This document shows positions 17,427 to 25,892 of a stretch of 64,000 nt of DNA, piece by piece. Source of the stretch: TMP-24 sp046348855. GTDB taxonomy: Bacteria > Pseudomonadota > Alphaproteobacteria > Rhodobacterales > Rhodobacteraceae. The notes under the pieces are model-generated. The model had not been told where the DNA came from and did not search any database. It was given only the letters and a program-made list of their open reading frames with translations. Each line of letters begins with the position of its first letter. Positions within the stretch are counted from its first letter, which is position 1. The DNA lies in assembly GCA_046348855.1 (NCBI GenBank), contig JAXMDK010000013.1, forward strand, positions 62,001 to 126,000, written 5' to 3'. The translations under genes and the position numbers were made by a program.

Positions 17427-17999
17427 TCAGGTGGTTCGCGGAAAGACCGTCATCACCCGGCCGATGAAGCTGGCGAATTCCTTCATGTAGTTGCGCAGGA
17501 AGTCCTCGGTGGTCTGGGCGCTGACCCGGCCGTCGTCGGTGATGAGGTCGGGGGTGAACTGGATATAGGCCTCGATGGCGTTCATCATCGGCGAGTTGCA
17601 GAAGCTGAGGATCGTCTTCAGGTGTTGCTGGCCGACAGCGGTGCCGATCGCGCCGGGCGAGGTGCCGATGATCGCCGATGGCTTGCGGGTGAAGGAATTC
17701 TTGCCATAGGGGCGGCTGGCCCAGTCGATGGCGTTCTTCAGCCCGCCGGGGATCGAGCGGTTGTATTCGGGCGTCACGAACAGGACGGCGTCAACCTCGG
17801 CGATCGCCGCCTTGAAGTCCTTGGCCACGGCGGGATAGTCGGCGTCGTAGTCGTAGCTGTAAAGCGGCAGGTCGCCGAAGGGAATCTCGCGCATTTCCAG
17901 CTCGGGCGGCGCGAGACGGACCAAGGCCTTTGCCAGCTTGCGGTTGATCGACGCCTTGGCGAGGCTGCCGACGAAATAGCCGACCTTGTAGTTGGGCAT
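17427..17999 (-). CDS. NADPH-dependent FMN reductase (ChrR/YieF-like)
   Basis: A 190-residue flavodoxin-fold reductase. The N-terminal phosphate loop GSLAKASINRKLAKAL and the flavin segment FVTPEYNRSIPGGLKNAIDW are diagnostic of the NADPH-dependent FMN reductase family, and SPGAIGT follows. Start ATG 17999 has AGGAGGG upstream. Members reduce quinones, chromate or azo compounds with two-electron chemistry in the cytosol. The gene is only about 80 bases downstream of the DmpA-like gene on the same strand and might be read through from that operon. Confidence 0.85.
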   Translation of the reverse strand: MPNYKVGYFVGSLAKASINRKLAKALVRLAPPELEMREIPFGDLPLYSYDYDADYPAVAKDFKAAIAEVDAVLFVTPEYNRSIPGGLKNAIDWASRPYGKNSFTRKPSAIIGTSPGAIGTAVGQQHLKTILSFCNSPMMNAIEAYIQFTPDLITDDGRVSAQTTEDFLRNYMKEFASFIGRVMTVFPRTT

Positions 18000-18080
18000 C
18001 GGACCCTCCTGTCCTGATTGACGGTGCAGCGCTCCCGTCATCAGGATAGCAGGCGGATCCGGGTGCGCCAACCGGGCAGG

Positions 18081-19208
18081 TCAGGCGGTGGCGGCCTCGG
18101 GCAACAGGCGGCCGTACTGGCGCATGACCTCCTGCAGCGCCCGGTGCGGCAGGGCGCGGACGGTCAGCCCGGCGGGTTTCACCGTGGTCATGTCGCGCGC
18201 CGCAACCATGGCGTTGACCACCGATTCCTCGATCGACTGGACGGCGGCTTCGTAGACGGTGTCCAGAAGGTCGTCGTTGAGCGTCTGGCGCGTGCCGATG
18301 GCCGGCGCAAAGGCGGGCACGGCCATGTGGTTGGCGGTGCTGAAGGCCAGGAAGATGTCGCCCGAGTTGTTGCCGCCGGGGCTGCCGCCGCGGCCGATGC
18401 CGATCGAGCCGCGCTTGGCCAGGCGGCGCAGCTGGTCGGGGCTCAGCGGCAGGTCGGTGGCCAGGGTCACGATGATCGAGCCCTGTTCCTTGTCGATGGC
18501 GAGCAGCCGGTCCTCGGTCAGGTGGCGGCCGACCGGCGCGCCAAGGATGGTCAGCCAGTCGCGCCGCCCGTGGTTGGCCTGCACCAGGCAGCCCAGGTGG
18601 AACACTTGGCCGTCGATCTCGATCCGGCGCGAGGCGGTGCCGGTGCCGCCCTTGTATTCGTAGCAGATCATCCCGGTGCCGCCGCCGACGTTGCCTTCGG
18701 GGACCGGGCCGGCCTTGGCGCCGCGCAGCGCGGCAAGCGCGTGGTCGGGCGTCACATGCAGGGCGTTGATGTCGTTCAGGACGCCGTCATAGGTTTCGGC
18801 GACCACCGGCATCGCCCACATGTGGTTGTCGCGCCAGATGTCGCCATAGGTTTCGATCATCCATTGCACCGCCCCGTGATGAGCGGCGCCGATCGCGTGG
18901 GTGTTGGTGATGCAGATCGGCCCGACGAAATAGCCCGCGTCGTTGACCCAGTGCATGCCGGTCATTTCGCCGTTGCCGTTCAGCGCGTGGAAACCCGCCC
19001 AGACCGGGCGCGGGGTGCGGTCGTGACCAACCGGCAGGATGGCAGTGACCCCGGTGCGGGCCGGGCCCTTGCCTTGCGCGCCGGGGGGGCCGGCATGGTC
19101 CAGCGTGGTGGTGCCGACCAGCACGCCGGGCACGTCGGTCAGCGCATTCAGGGGGCCGGGGGTGCCGGGGAAGGGCAGGCCGAGATCGCGGGCGCGGATA
19201 GGGGGCAT
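18081..19208 (-). CDS. P1 family peptidase, DmpA/BapA-like aminopeptidase
   Basis: A 375-residue DOM-fold Ntn-type peptidase. Family P1 proenzymes cleave themselves at a Gly-Ser bond; here EQGSIIVTLATD gives Gly243-Ser244, with Ser244 as the new N-terminal nucleophile. NNSGDIFLAFSTAN (about 280-293) supplies the second conserved serine. Other family signatures are TNTHAIG and GNVGGGTGMICYEYKGG. DmpA removes L- or D-residues and BapA removes beta-amino acids from short peptides; which applies is not clear. It starts 4 bases after the ABC ATPase stop, so imported peptides are its likely substrates. Confidence 0.88.
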   Translation of the reverse strand: MPPIRARDLGLPFPGTPGPLNALTDVPGVLVGTTTLDHAGPPGAQGKGPARTGVTAILPVGHDRTPRPVWAGFHALNGNGEMTGMHWVNDAGYFVGPICITNTHAIGAAHHGAVQWMIETYGDIWRDNHMWAMPVVAETYDGVLNDINALHVTPDHALAALRGAKAGPVPEGNVGGGTGMICYEYKGGTGTASRRIEIDGQVFHLGCLVQANHGRRDWLTILGAPVGRHLTEDRLLAIDKEQGSIIVTLATDLPLSPDQLRRLAKRGSIGIGRGGSPGGNNSGDIFLAFSTANHMAVPAFAPAIGTRQTLNDDLLDTVYEAAVQSIEESVVNAMVAARDMTTVKPAGLTVRALPHRALQEVMRQYGRLLPEAATA

Positions 19209-19212
19209 GGTG

Positions 19213-20832
19213 TCACTCTTTGGTCAGGGGCACGGAAATCTTCGGCACGGCGGCCAGAAGTGCGCGGGTGTAATCGGTCTGGGGATGGTCAAGCACGTCG
19301 GCTGTCGAACCCTGTTCGACGATCTTGCCGTGGCGCATGACGGCGACGGTTTCGCACAGATAGCGCACCACGGCGAGATCGTGCGAGATCAGGACCAGCG
19401 TCAGGCCGAGGTCGCGCTGGAGGGTGCGGAACAGTGCGAGGATCTGGGCCTGGATCGACACGTCCAGCGCCGAGGTCACTTCGTCGGCGATCAGTATCTG
19501 CGGCGACATGGCCAGTGCCCTGGCGATGCCGACGCGCTGGCGCTGGCCGCCCGACAGCTGGCCTGGGCGGCGTTTCAGCAGCAACCGGGGCAGTTCGACC
19601 TTGCGCATCAGCTCGTCAAGCCGCGCCGGGATTTCCGATGGGACGCACAGCCGATGGGCGATGAACGGCTCGGCCAGCGTCTGTTCCAGCGTATAGGCCG
19701 GATTGAGCGACAGGAACGGGTCCTGGAACGCCATCTGCACCAGGCGCGGGCGATCCTGCGACCGTCCGGCCCCGGAAATCTCGATCGTGCCCCCGTCTGG
19801 GTGAACCAGCCCGACGATGGCGCGGGCGAGCGTGCTTTTGCCCGAACCGGATTCACCGACGATGCCGATCGAGCCGCCCTTGGGGACCGCCAGGCTGACG
19901 TTGTCGACGGCGCGCACCACGGTTTTCGGCGCCCGGGTCAGCCAGCCGGTCAGCGACCGGGGATGGGCGAAGCTGACCGACAGGTCGGCGACGTCGAGCA
20001 TCTTCTGCGCCGGTTCGCGCGGCGGGGTCCGGTCGGGGCGCGGCAGCAGCGAGGGCTGGGCGCGGATCAGGTTGCGGGTATAGTCGTGGTGCGGATCGCG
20101 CAGGATGCGTTCGGTCGTGCCTTCCTCGACCACACGGCCATCCTTCATCACCACGATGCGGTCGCACATTTCGCTGATGACGCCCAGGTCGTGCGACACC
20201 AGGATCAGGGTCAGCCCGCGGCTTTGGCGGATTTCGCGGATCAGCGACAGGATCTGCGCCTGCACCGTCACGTCCAGCGCGGTGGTCGGCTCGTCGGCGA
20301 TCAGGAGTGCGGGTTCGCAGGCAAGCGCGGCCGCGATCATCACCCGCTGGCGCATGCCGCCCGACAGTTCGTGCGGATAGGCGTTGGCGCGGCGGGCCGG
20401 ATCGACGATCTGCATCGCGTCCAGCAGTTCGACCGCCTTCCTCGACGCTGCCGCGGCGGGCAGGCCCTTGTGGGCCACCAGCCCCTCGGCCACCTGTTCG
20501 CCGACCTTCATGATCGGATCGAGATGGGTCGAGGGGTTCTGGAAGATCATCGCCGCCTTTTCGCCGCGATAGTGGGCCAGTTCGCCTTCGGACATGTCCA
20601 GGACGTTCTGGCCTTCGTGCAGGATGCGCCCCCCGGTCACGCGGGCGTTGGCGGCAAACAGTTGCAGGATGGCACGGCACACCACCGACTTGCCCGACCC
20701 GGATTCGCCGACAATGCCCAGGGCCTCGCCACGCCGGACCGCGAACGAGACGTCGTTGACGGCATTGACCGGACCGTGGGCCGTGTCGAAGCTGACCGAC
20801 AGGTTTTCGACGGAAACGAGGGTATCGGTCAT
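19213..20832 (-). CDS. Fused dipeptide-type ABC transporter ATPase (DppD-DppF)
   Basis: A 539-residue protein with two complete ATP-binding domains. The first has Walker A GESGSGKSVVCRA, signature LSGGMRQRVMIA and Walker B LLIADEPTTALD. The second has GESGSGKSTLARA, LSGGQRQRVGIA and an ILIADEVTSALD box. Between them is an oligopeptide-type linker. The fusion replaces the separate DppD and DppF subunits and would power both transmembrane subunits. One oddity is DEV in place of DEP in the second Walker B. The start, ATG 20832, is 2 bases after the dppC stop. Confidence 0.92.
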   Translation of the reverse strand: MTDTLVSVENLSVSFDTAHGPVNAVNDVSFAVRRGEALGIVGESGSGKSVVCRAILQLFAANARVTGGRILHEGQNVLDMSEGELAHYRGEKAAMIFQNPSTHLDPIMKVGEQVAEGLVAHKGLPAAAASRKAVELLDAMQIVDPARRANAYPHELSGGMRQRVMIAAALACEPALLIADEPTTALDVTVQAQILSLIREIRQSRGLTLILVSHDLGVISEMCDRIVVMKDGRVVEEGTTERILRDPHHDYTRNLIRAQPSLLPRPDRTPPREPAQKMLDVADLSVSFAHPRSLTGWLTRAPKTVVRAVDNVSLAVPKGGSIGIVGESGSGKSTLARAIVGLVHPDGGTIEISGAGRSQDRPRLVQMAFQDPFLSLNPAYTLEQTLAEPFIAHRLCVPSEIPARLDELMRKVELPRLLLKRRPGQLSGGQRQRVGIARALAMSPQILIADEVTSALDVSIQAQILALFRTLQRDLGLTLVLISHDLAVVRYLCETVAVMRHGKIVEQGSTADVLDHPQTDYTRALLAAVPKISVPLTKE

Positions 20833-20834
20833 CG

Positions 20835-21680
20835 TCAGCCGTCCTTGTCGAGGATATGCGCCAGCCCGTCGGCGATCAGCGACAGGCCGAAGGCCAGGGT
20901 GCACAGGGCGAGGCCGGGGAAGATCGAGATCCACCAGGCGCTGGCCAGGTAGTTGCGGCCTTCGGCGATCATCACGCCCCATTCCGGCACGGGCGGCTGC
21001 ACGCCCAGCCCGAGAAAGCCCAGCGACGAACCCAGCACGATGGTCAGGACCGCATCGGTCATCACGAACACGCTGGACGGGACGATGGCGTTGGGCAGGA
21101 CGTGGCGCAGCATGATCCTGCCGTTCGACAGGCCCAGCACCCGCCCCGCCGCGACGAAGTCGGCGTTGGCCAGCACCAGCGTCTCGCTGCGCACCAGGCG
21201 GGCATAGGTGACCCAGTTCACCACCGTGAGCGAGATGATGTAGCTTTTCAGCCCCGGCCCGAGGATCGCGACGATGGCAATGACCAGCACGAAATAGGGA
21301 AACGAGATGGTGACATCCAGAATGCGCATCAGGATCGTGTCGAGCCAGCGCCCATAGTAGCCGGAAACAAGGCCGATGATCGTGCCGATGATGAAGGGCC
21401 CGATGATCCCGGCCACCGCCATCAAAAGGTCAACCCGCGCCCCGAAGAGGACGCGCGCCAGCACGTCGCGGCCGATCGAGTCGGTGCCCAGCAGGTGCGC
21501 GGCACTCGGGGCACGAAGTGCATTGGCGGAATCGATGGCGATGGGATCGTAGTCCGAGATCACCGGGGCCAGCGCCGCCGCCGCGATCCAGGCCAGGGTG
21601 ATCGCCAGCCCGATGGTCAGCGAAGCCGGGGCGGTTCGCCGGAACCAGCCCATGACGGGAAGAACAGCCTGCATCGTCAC
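20835..21680 (-). CDS. ABC transporter permease (DppC-like)
   Basis: A 281-residue inner-membrane protein with about six hydrophobic helices. It has the DppC-type N-terminal part with LLGTDSIGRDVLARVLFGAR, and the EAA loop (AAGRVLGLSNGRIMLRHVLPN) that contacts the ATPase. Its start overlaps the dppB stop by 4 bases. It pairs with DppB as the translocation channel of the peptide importer. Confidence 0.92.
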   Translation of the reverse strand: MTMQAVLPVMGWFRRTAPASLTIGLAITLAWIAAAALAPVISDYDPIAIDSANALRAPSAAHLLGTDSIGRDVLARVLFGARVDLLMAVAGIIGPFIIGTIIGLVSGYYGRWLDTILMRILDVTISFPYFVLVIAIVAILGPGLKSYIISLTVVNWVTYARLVRSETLVLANADFVAAGRVLGLSNGRIMLRHVLPNAIVPSSVFVMTDAVLTIVLGSSLGFLGLGVQPPVPEWGVMIAEGRNYLASAWWISIFPGLALCTLAFGLSLIADGLAHILDKDG

Positions 21681-22615
21681 ATCCTTATGCGTGGATCAAG
21701 GGCCGCGATGGCGACGTCGATCAGCAGGTTCGACAGGACGATGCCGAAGGACAGCACCAGCGTGACGCCCTGCACGATGAAATAGTCGCGGGTCAGCACG
21801 CCGCGCACCAGCAGAAGCCCGAGGCCGGGAATGTTGAACAGGTTCTCGATGATGACTGTGCCGCCGATCAGGAACGAGGCGACGACGCCAAACAGGCTGA
21901 CCGTGGGCAACAGCGAATTCCACAGGACATGCCGGCGGAAGACCGTCTTGGCCGGAAGGCCCTTCGACAGTCCGGCGACGGCCACGTCCGACCCCATCTG
22001 CTGGACCAGCGTGGCGCGCAGGTTGCGGGTCAGGATCGGGGTGACGGCGACGCCGATGGTCAGCGCCGGCAGGAACAGGTGATAGAGGTTCTCGATCAGC
22101 GACGGGCCATAGCCCGAGGCCGGAAACCAGCCGAGCTTCAGCGAAAAGATCAGGACCAGCAGCAGCCCGATGAAGTAGGACGGCACACCCACCCCCGCCA
22201 CGCAAATCAAGCGGATGCACTGGTCGATGGCCCGGCCCTGGCGGCGCGCGGCGGTGATGGCCAGCGCCAGCGTCATGATGACCGACAGGACGAGCCCGTA
22301 GATCAGCAGGTAGAGCGTCGGCCCGATCTTCGACAGGATGATCGTGCCGACCGGCGCCCGGAACGCCAGCGACTGGCCAAGATCGCCACGCAGCAGGTTG
22401 GCCAGGTAGTAGAAGTATTGCACCGCCACCGGCCGATCCAGCCCATAGCGCAGATGGATCGCGTCGATCGCCTCCTGGCTGGCGCGCGGCCCCAACATCA
22501 GCCGCGCCGGATCGCCCGGCGTCAGCTGAAGAAGCACGAACGAGATGAAGCTGATCCCGATCAGCACCGGGATCATCTCGACCGGACGGCGAAACAGGAA
22601 TCTGTAGCGGCCCAC
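21677..22615 (-). CDS. ABC transporter permease (DppB-like)
   Basis: A 312-residue permease with the DppB N-terminal signature (RFLFRRPVEMIPVLIGISFI, FVLLQLTPGDPA, LRYGLDRPVAVQY) and the coupling loop AGLSKGLPAKTVFRRHVLWN. About six transmembrane helices are apparent. It lies 44 bases after the binding-protein gene and overlaps dppC, so it belongs to one operon. Confidence 0.92.
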   Translation of the reverse strand: MGRYRFLFRRPVEMIPVLIGISFISFVLLQLTPGDPARLMLGPRASQEAIDAIHLRYGLDRPVAVQYFYYLANLLRGDLGQSLAFRAPVGTIILSKIGPTLYLLIYGLVLSVIMTLALAITAARRQGRAIDQCIRLICVAGVGVPSYFIGLLLVLIFSLKLGWFPASGYGPSLIENLYHLFLPALTIGVAVTPILTRNLRATLVQQMGSDVAVAGLSKGLPAKTVFRRHVLWNSLLPTVSLFGVVASFLIGGTVIIENLFNIPGLGLLLVRGVLTRDYFIVQGVTLVLSFGIVLSNLLIDVAIAALDPRIRM

Positions 22616-22659
22616 GGGGTCACTCCTGGTTGAAGGTCGCGCTCAGGCGGCTGGCGGGG

Positions 22660-24207
22660 TCAGCCCTCGGCCAGATCGGTTTCGTCAAGCGAGCTGAACT
22701 GCGACCCGACGTTGAAGACCATGCCGCTGACCTTGGTCGAATAGGCGTTCGACCAGGCCGGATGCCAGATGGCCACCTGCGCCACTTCGTCGACGACGAT
22801 CTTCTGGATCTGGGCATAAAGCGCGCCGCGCTTGGCCGGGTCGGTCTCGCCCGAGGCTTCGTCGACCAGCTTGTTGACCTGATCGTTGTTGTATCGGGTG
22901 AAGTAGGACTTGTTGTCGCCCGCTCCCCAGACGCACCAGCGCAGCGCGTTGTCGGGATCGCGGGTTTCATTGTACCACCAGTTCAGGTTGGCCTGATACT
23001 GGCCCTCGATCAGCTGGGTCCAGACCTGGCCGGGGTCGATCTCGGAAATGGTCACGGTAATGCCGACCTCGGCCAGTTGCGACTGGATGATCTGCGCCGC
23101 CTGGCGTTCATCGACGACGCCGGCATTGACGATCAGCTCGAACGCCGGGTTGGCGACGGCGGCTTCGGCCAGCAGCGCCTTGGCCTTGTCCACGTCGCGG
23201 GCGATCAGCGGCAGGTCCTTGTCGAAATAGTCCAGCGTCGGGCTCATGATCGAGGTCGCCGGTGTGCCGTTGCCGAAGGTCACCGCGTCGCAGATCGCCT
23301 TGCGGTCGATGCCGTTGCTGACGGCCTGACGGAACTTCAGGTTGCTGAACGGTTCGGACGAATGGTTGATGAGCATGTCGTAGGTGGCGCTGGAAGGTTC
23401 GGCCCGGGCATCGAGCCCCGCGTCCTTCAGCTCCTGCAGGCGGGCGAAGGGTACGCCCATCGTCACGTCAAGCTCGCCCGCCTGGATCATCGAGATGCGG
23501 GTGCTGTCGTCGGGGACATAGATGAATTCGAGCCCGTCGAGCTTGGGCAGGCCGTCGCGCCAGTAATGTTCGTTGCGCGCCATGACCACGCGGTCGCCGA
23601 CTTTCCATTCCACGAACTTCATCGGCCCCGAGGTCACCGTCGGGTTCTTGGCAAAGGCTTCGTCGCCCATGCTTTCGACGACCTTCTTCGACACGATCCC
23701 GGTGTTCCAGATTTCGCACAGGGTCAGGAAGGGAGTGAACTTGCGGTCAAGCGTCATGCGCACGGTTTTCGGATCGACCATTTCGATCTTGGCCAGCGGC
23801 TGGAACGGCGCGGCATAGACCGTATCCTTCTGGAACCGCATCCGGTTCCAGCTGAAGGCCACATCCTCGGCCGTCAGCGGGCTGCCGTCCGAGAATTTCA
23901 GCCCATCGCGCAGGGTGAAGGTATAGGTCAGGCCGTCTTCCGAAATTTCCCATTTCTCGGCCAGGCCGGGGCCGACCTCGGAACGGTCGGCATTGGCCTT
24001 CAGCAGCCGTTCATAGAGCATGCCCTGGGCAACGATGTCGGCGCCGAACACGGTCTTGATCGGGTCGAGCGTCTGCACCTCGGCGCCGTAGCCGACGCGC
24101 AGGACCTTGGTGCCGGCGGCCTGCGCGGCATTGGCGAAGAATTCAAGCACCCCCGGCGCGGCAAGGCTGGCGGCGAGCGTGGTCTTGAGGAAGTCGCGGC
24201 GATCCAT
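22660..24207 (-). CDS. Peptide ABC transporter substrate-binding protein (DppA-like)
   Basis: A 515-residue family 5 extracellular solute-binding protein. The N-terminus, MDRRDFLKTTLAASLAAPG, is a Tat signal. YGAEVQTLDPIKTVFG and DGLTYTFTLRDGLKFSDG are classic SBP_bac_5 landmarks. AGGAGA precedes the ATG. It should capture peptides in the periplasm and deliver them to DppBC. It is first of the operon dppA-B-C-DF-dmpA. Ligand preference (dipeptides, D- or beta-peptides) cannot be read from sequence. Confidence 0.92.
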   Translation of the reverse strand: MDRRDFLKTTLAASLAAPGVLEFFANAAQAAGTKVLRVGYGAEVQTLDPIKTVFGADIVAQGMLYERLLKANADRSEVGPGLAEKWEISEDGLTYTFTLRDGLKFSDGSPLTAEDVAFSWNRMRFQKDTVYAAPFQPLAKIEMVDPKTVRMTLDRKFTPFLTLCEIWNTGIVSKKVVESMGDEAFAKNPTVTSGPMKFVEWKVGDRVVMARNEHYWRDGLPKLDGLEFIYVPDDSTRISMIQAGELDVTMGVPFARLQELKDAGLDARAEPSSATYDMLINHSSEPFSNLKFRQAVSNGIDRKAICDAVTFGNGTPATSIMSPTLDYFDKDLPLIARDVDKAKALLAEAAVANPAFELIVNAGVVDERQAAQIIQSQLAEVGITVTISEIDPGQVWTQLIEGQYQANLNWWYNETRDPDNALRWCVWGAGDNKSYFTRYNNDQVNKLVDEASGETDPAKRGALYAQIQKIVVDEVAQVAIWHPAWSNAYSTKVSGMVFNVGSQFSSLDETDLAEG

Positions 24208-24365
24208 CGTTTCTCTCCTGATCCGGTTGTGCGTTCACGGTGGCGCCCGGCGGGGCGCCAACGGTGGCGGAGTGCGCGTAGGTTCCGGTCCGGCGCGGAC
24301 GATCTCCCACCCCCTCACGTCGCCTGACCTGCGGGGAATTTCCGGTTCAAATGCCTATTCTGTCA

Positions 24366-24383
24366 ATAACATTTATATGTTAT
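24366..24383. promoter_or_regulatory. Perfect dyad, candidate RpiR operator
   Basis: ATAACAT and ATGTTAT form a perfect 7-base inverted repeat around TTAT. It lies 9 bases before the RpiR start and in the gap to the divergent dpp operon. The whole stretch is AT-rich in a GC-rich genome. An operator for the adjacent RpiR protein acting on one or both genes is the simplest reading. Confidence 0.55.
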
Positions 24384-24392
24384 GTTTGTGTC

Positions 24393-25274
24393 ATGGAGAG
24401 CATGTTCACCCATTACTTCCAGTCGGGCGCGCATCCGGTTTCGGTGCGGCTGGCCGCGCTCTTGCCGCAGTTGTCGCGGTCCGAAGCGCGGATCGCGCGC
24501 TATGTCATGGACAACATTGCCGATATCGGGTTCGAGACCGGGGTGACGCTTGCCCGGCGTTTGGCGGTCAGCGAAATCACTGTCAGCCGGTTTCTGCGCA
24601 AGGCCGGCTACAAGGGCATGGCGGCCCTGAAGCGGGAATTGCAGGCCGAACTGGCGGTTCACCAGTTCGAACCCCAGTTGCCGCGCAGTTCCGACGAGGT
24701 GGTTTCCGCGCTGCGCGGGGCGCGGGATCAGGAGCTAAAGGCGATCGCGCGGCTGTTCGACCAGTTCGAATCGGCGGACTGGGCGGCGCTTGTGGCGGCG
24801 GCGGCCGATGCGGACGAGGTCTACGTGACCGGGTTCCAGTCGGTGCGCGGGGCGGCCGAGGATTTCACCCGGCGGCTGTCGCTGGCCCGCGACCGGGTGC
24901 GGTTCGTTTCGGCCACCGACGGCATGCTGGGCGAATGGCTGACCTATCACGGCGACGCCCGGGCCAAGCCGGTGACGCTGATCGTCGTCGACGTGGTGCC
25001 GCATGCGCAGGTCGGGGCGAAGATCGCGCAGATCGCCAAGGAGTTCGGCTTTCGCGTCATCGTGATCAGCGACGAATTCTGCGACTGGGCGCATGGGCTG
25101 GCCGACCACACGCTGTATGCCAAGTCGCGGTCGGGCATGTTTCTGGGATCGACCGTTCCGCTGATCCTCGCGCTGGACATGCTGGTCGACTTTGTCGCCC
25201 GCGCCGGTCCGGGCTATGGGCGGACGCGGTTCGACAGCTGGCAGCTGATGACCAACCGGCTGTCGCTGTTCTGA
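24393..25274 (+). CDS. MurR/RpiR family transcriptional regulator
   Basis: A 293-residue regulator with an N-terminal helix-turn-helix of the RpiR type (LSRSEARIARYVMDNIADIG, then TLARRLAVSEITVSRFLRKA). A C-terminal SIS sugar-isomerase-like domain follows (EVYVTGFQSVRGAAEDFTRR and VTLIVVDVVPHA). The ATG at 24393 has no clear Shine-Dalgarno; an ATG at 24402 is the alternative. It is divergent from dppA with a perfect dyad between, so it likely controls peptide import and itself. SIS domains usually bind phosphosugars, which raises the possibility of muropeptide-linked ligands. Confidence 0.88.
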   Translation: MESMFTHYFQSGAHPVSVRLAALLPQLSRSEARIARYVMDNIADIGFETGVTLARRLAVSEITVSRFLRKAGYKGMAALKRELQAELAVHQFEPQLPRSSDEVVSALRGARDQELKAIARLFDQFESADWAALVAAAADADEVYVTGFQSVRGAAEDFTRRLSLARDRVRFVSATDGMLGEWLTYHGDARAKPVTLIVVDVVPHAQVGAKIAQIAKEFGFRVIVISDEFCDWAHGLADHTLYAKSRSGMFLGSTVPLILALDMLVDFVARAGPGYGRTRFDSWQLMTNRLSLF

Positions 25275-25283
25275 GGCGGGCGG

Positions 25284-25892
25284 TTACTTTCGCCCGATCT
25301 TCGGCTCGGTCCCGGCCTTCAGCCGTTCGATGTTCGGCAGATGCTTCCAGAAGACCAGCGTCGCCAGGATAGTGATGAGGATCGTCAGGTCGCCGTGGCC
25401 CAGGACGCCGCCCCAGACCACCGCCAGCGCCGCCGCGACCAGCGCCGACAGCGAGGAGAACCGGCTGACCAGCGCGGTCACCGCCCAGGTCAGGCAGGCG
25501 GCGATGCCGACCGGCCAGGCCAGCGCCAGAAGCGTGCCGAGAAAGGTCGCAACCCCCTTGCCGCCGCGAAACCCCAGCCAGGCCGGGAACAGATGGCCGA
25601 GGAAGGCGGCAAGCCCGGCAAGCTGGGCGGCATCCTCGGCGCCGACGAAGTGCCGGGCGATCAGCACCGCCAGCGCCCCCTTGCCGCCGTCCAGCAGCAG
25701 GGTGGCCAGCGCCGCCCCCTTGTTGCCGGTCCGCAGCACGTTGGTCGCGCCTATGTTGCCCGAACCGATCTTGCGCAGGTCGCCCAGGCCCATCGCCCGC
25801 GTCACCAGCACCCCGAAGGGAACCGAGCCCAGCAGATAGCCCATCAGCGCGGTCAGGATCAGCGCCAGCGCGCCGGTTTCGATGGGGGGCAT
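25284..25892 (-). CDS. plsY: Glycerol-3-phosphate acyltransferase PlsY
   Basis: A 202-residue polytopic membrane enzyme with the three PlsY motifs: GSGNIGATNVLRT, GHLFPAWLGFRGGKGVATFLG, and the C-terminal HLPNIERLKAGTEPKIG. It transfers the acyl group from acyl-phosphate to glycerol-3-phosphate, the first step of phospholipid synthesis. Its ATG directly abuts the stop of the upstream pyrC-like gene, so they share an operon. Confidence 0.95.
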   Translation of the reverse strand: MPPIETGALALILTALMGYLLGSVPFGVLVTRAMGLGDLRKIGSGNIGATNVLRTGNKGAALATLLLDGGKGALAVLIARHFVGAEDAAQLAGLAAFLGHLFPAWLGFRGGKGVATFLGTLLALAWPVGIAACLTWAVTALVSRFSSLSALVAAALAVVWGGVLGHGDLTILITILATLVFWKHLPNIERLKAGTEPKIGRK

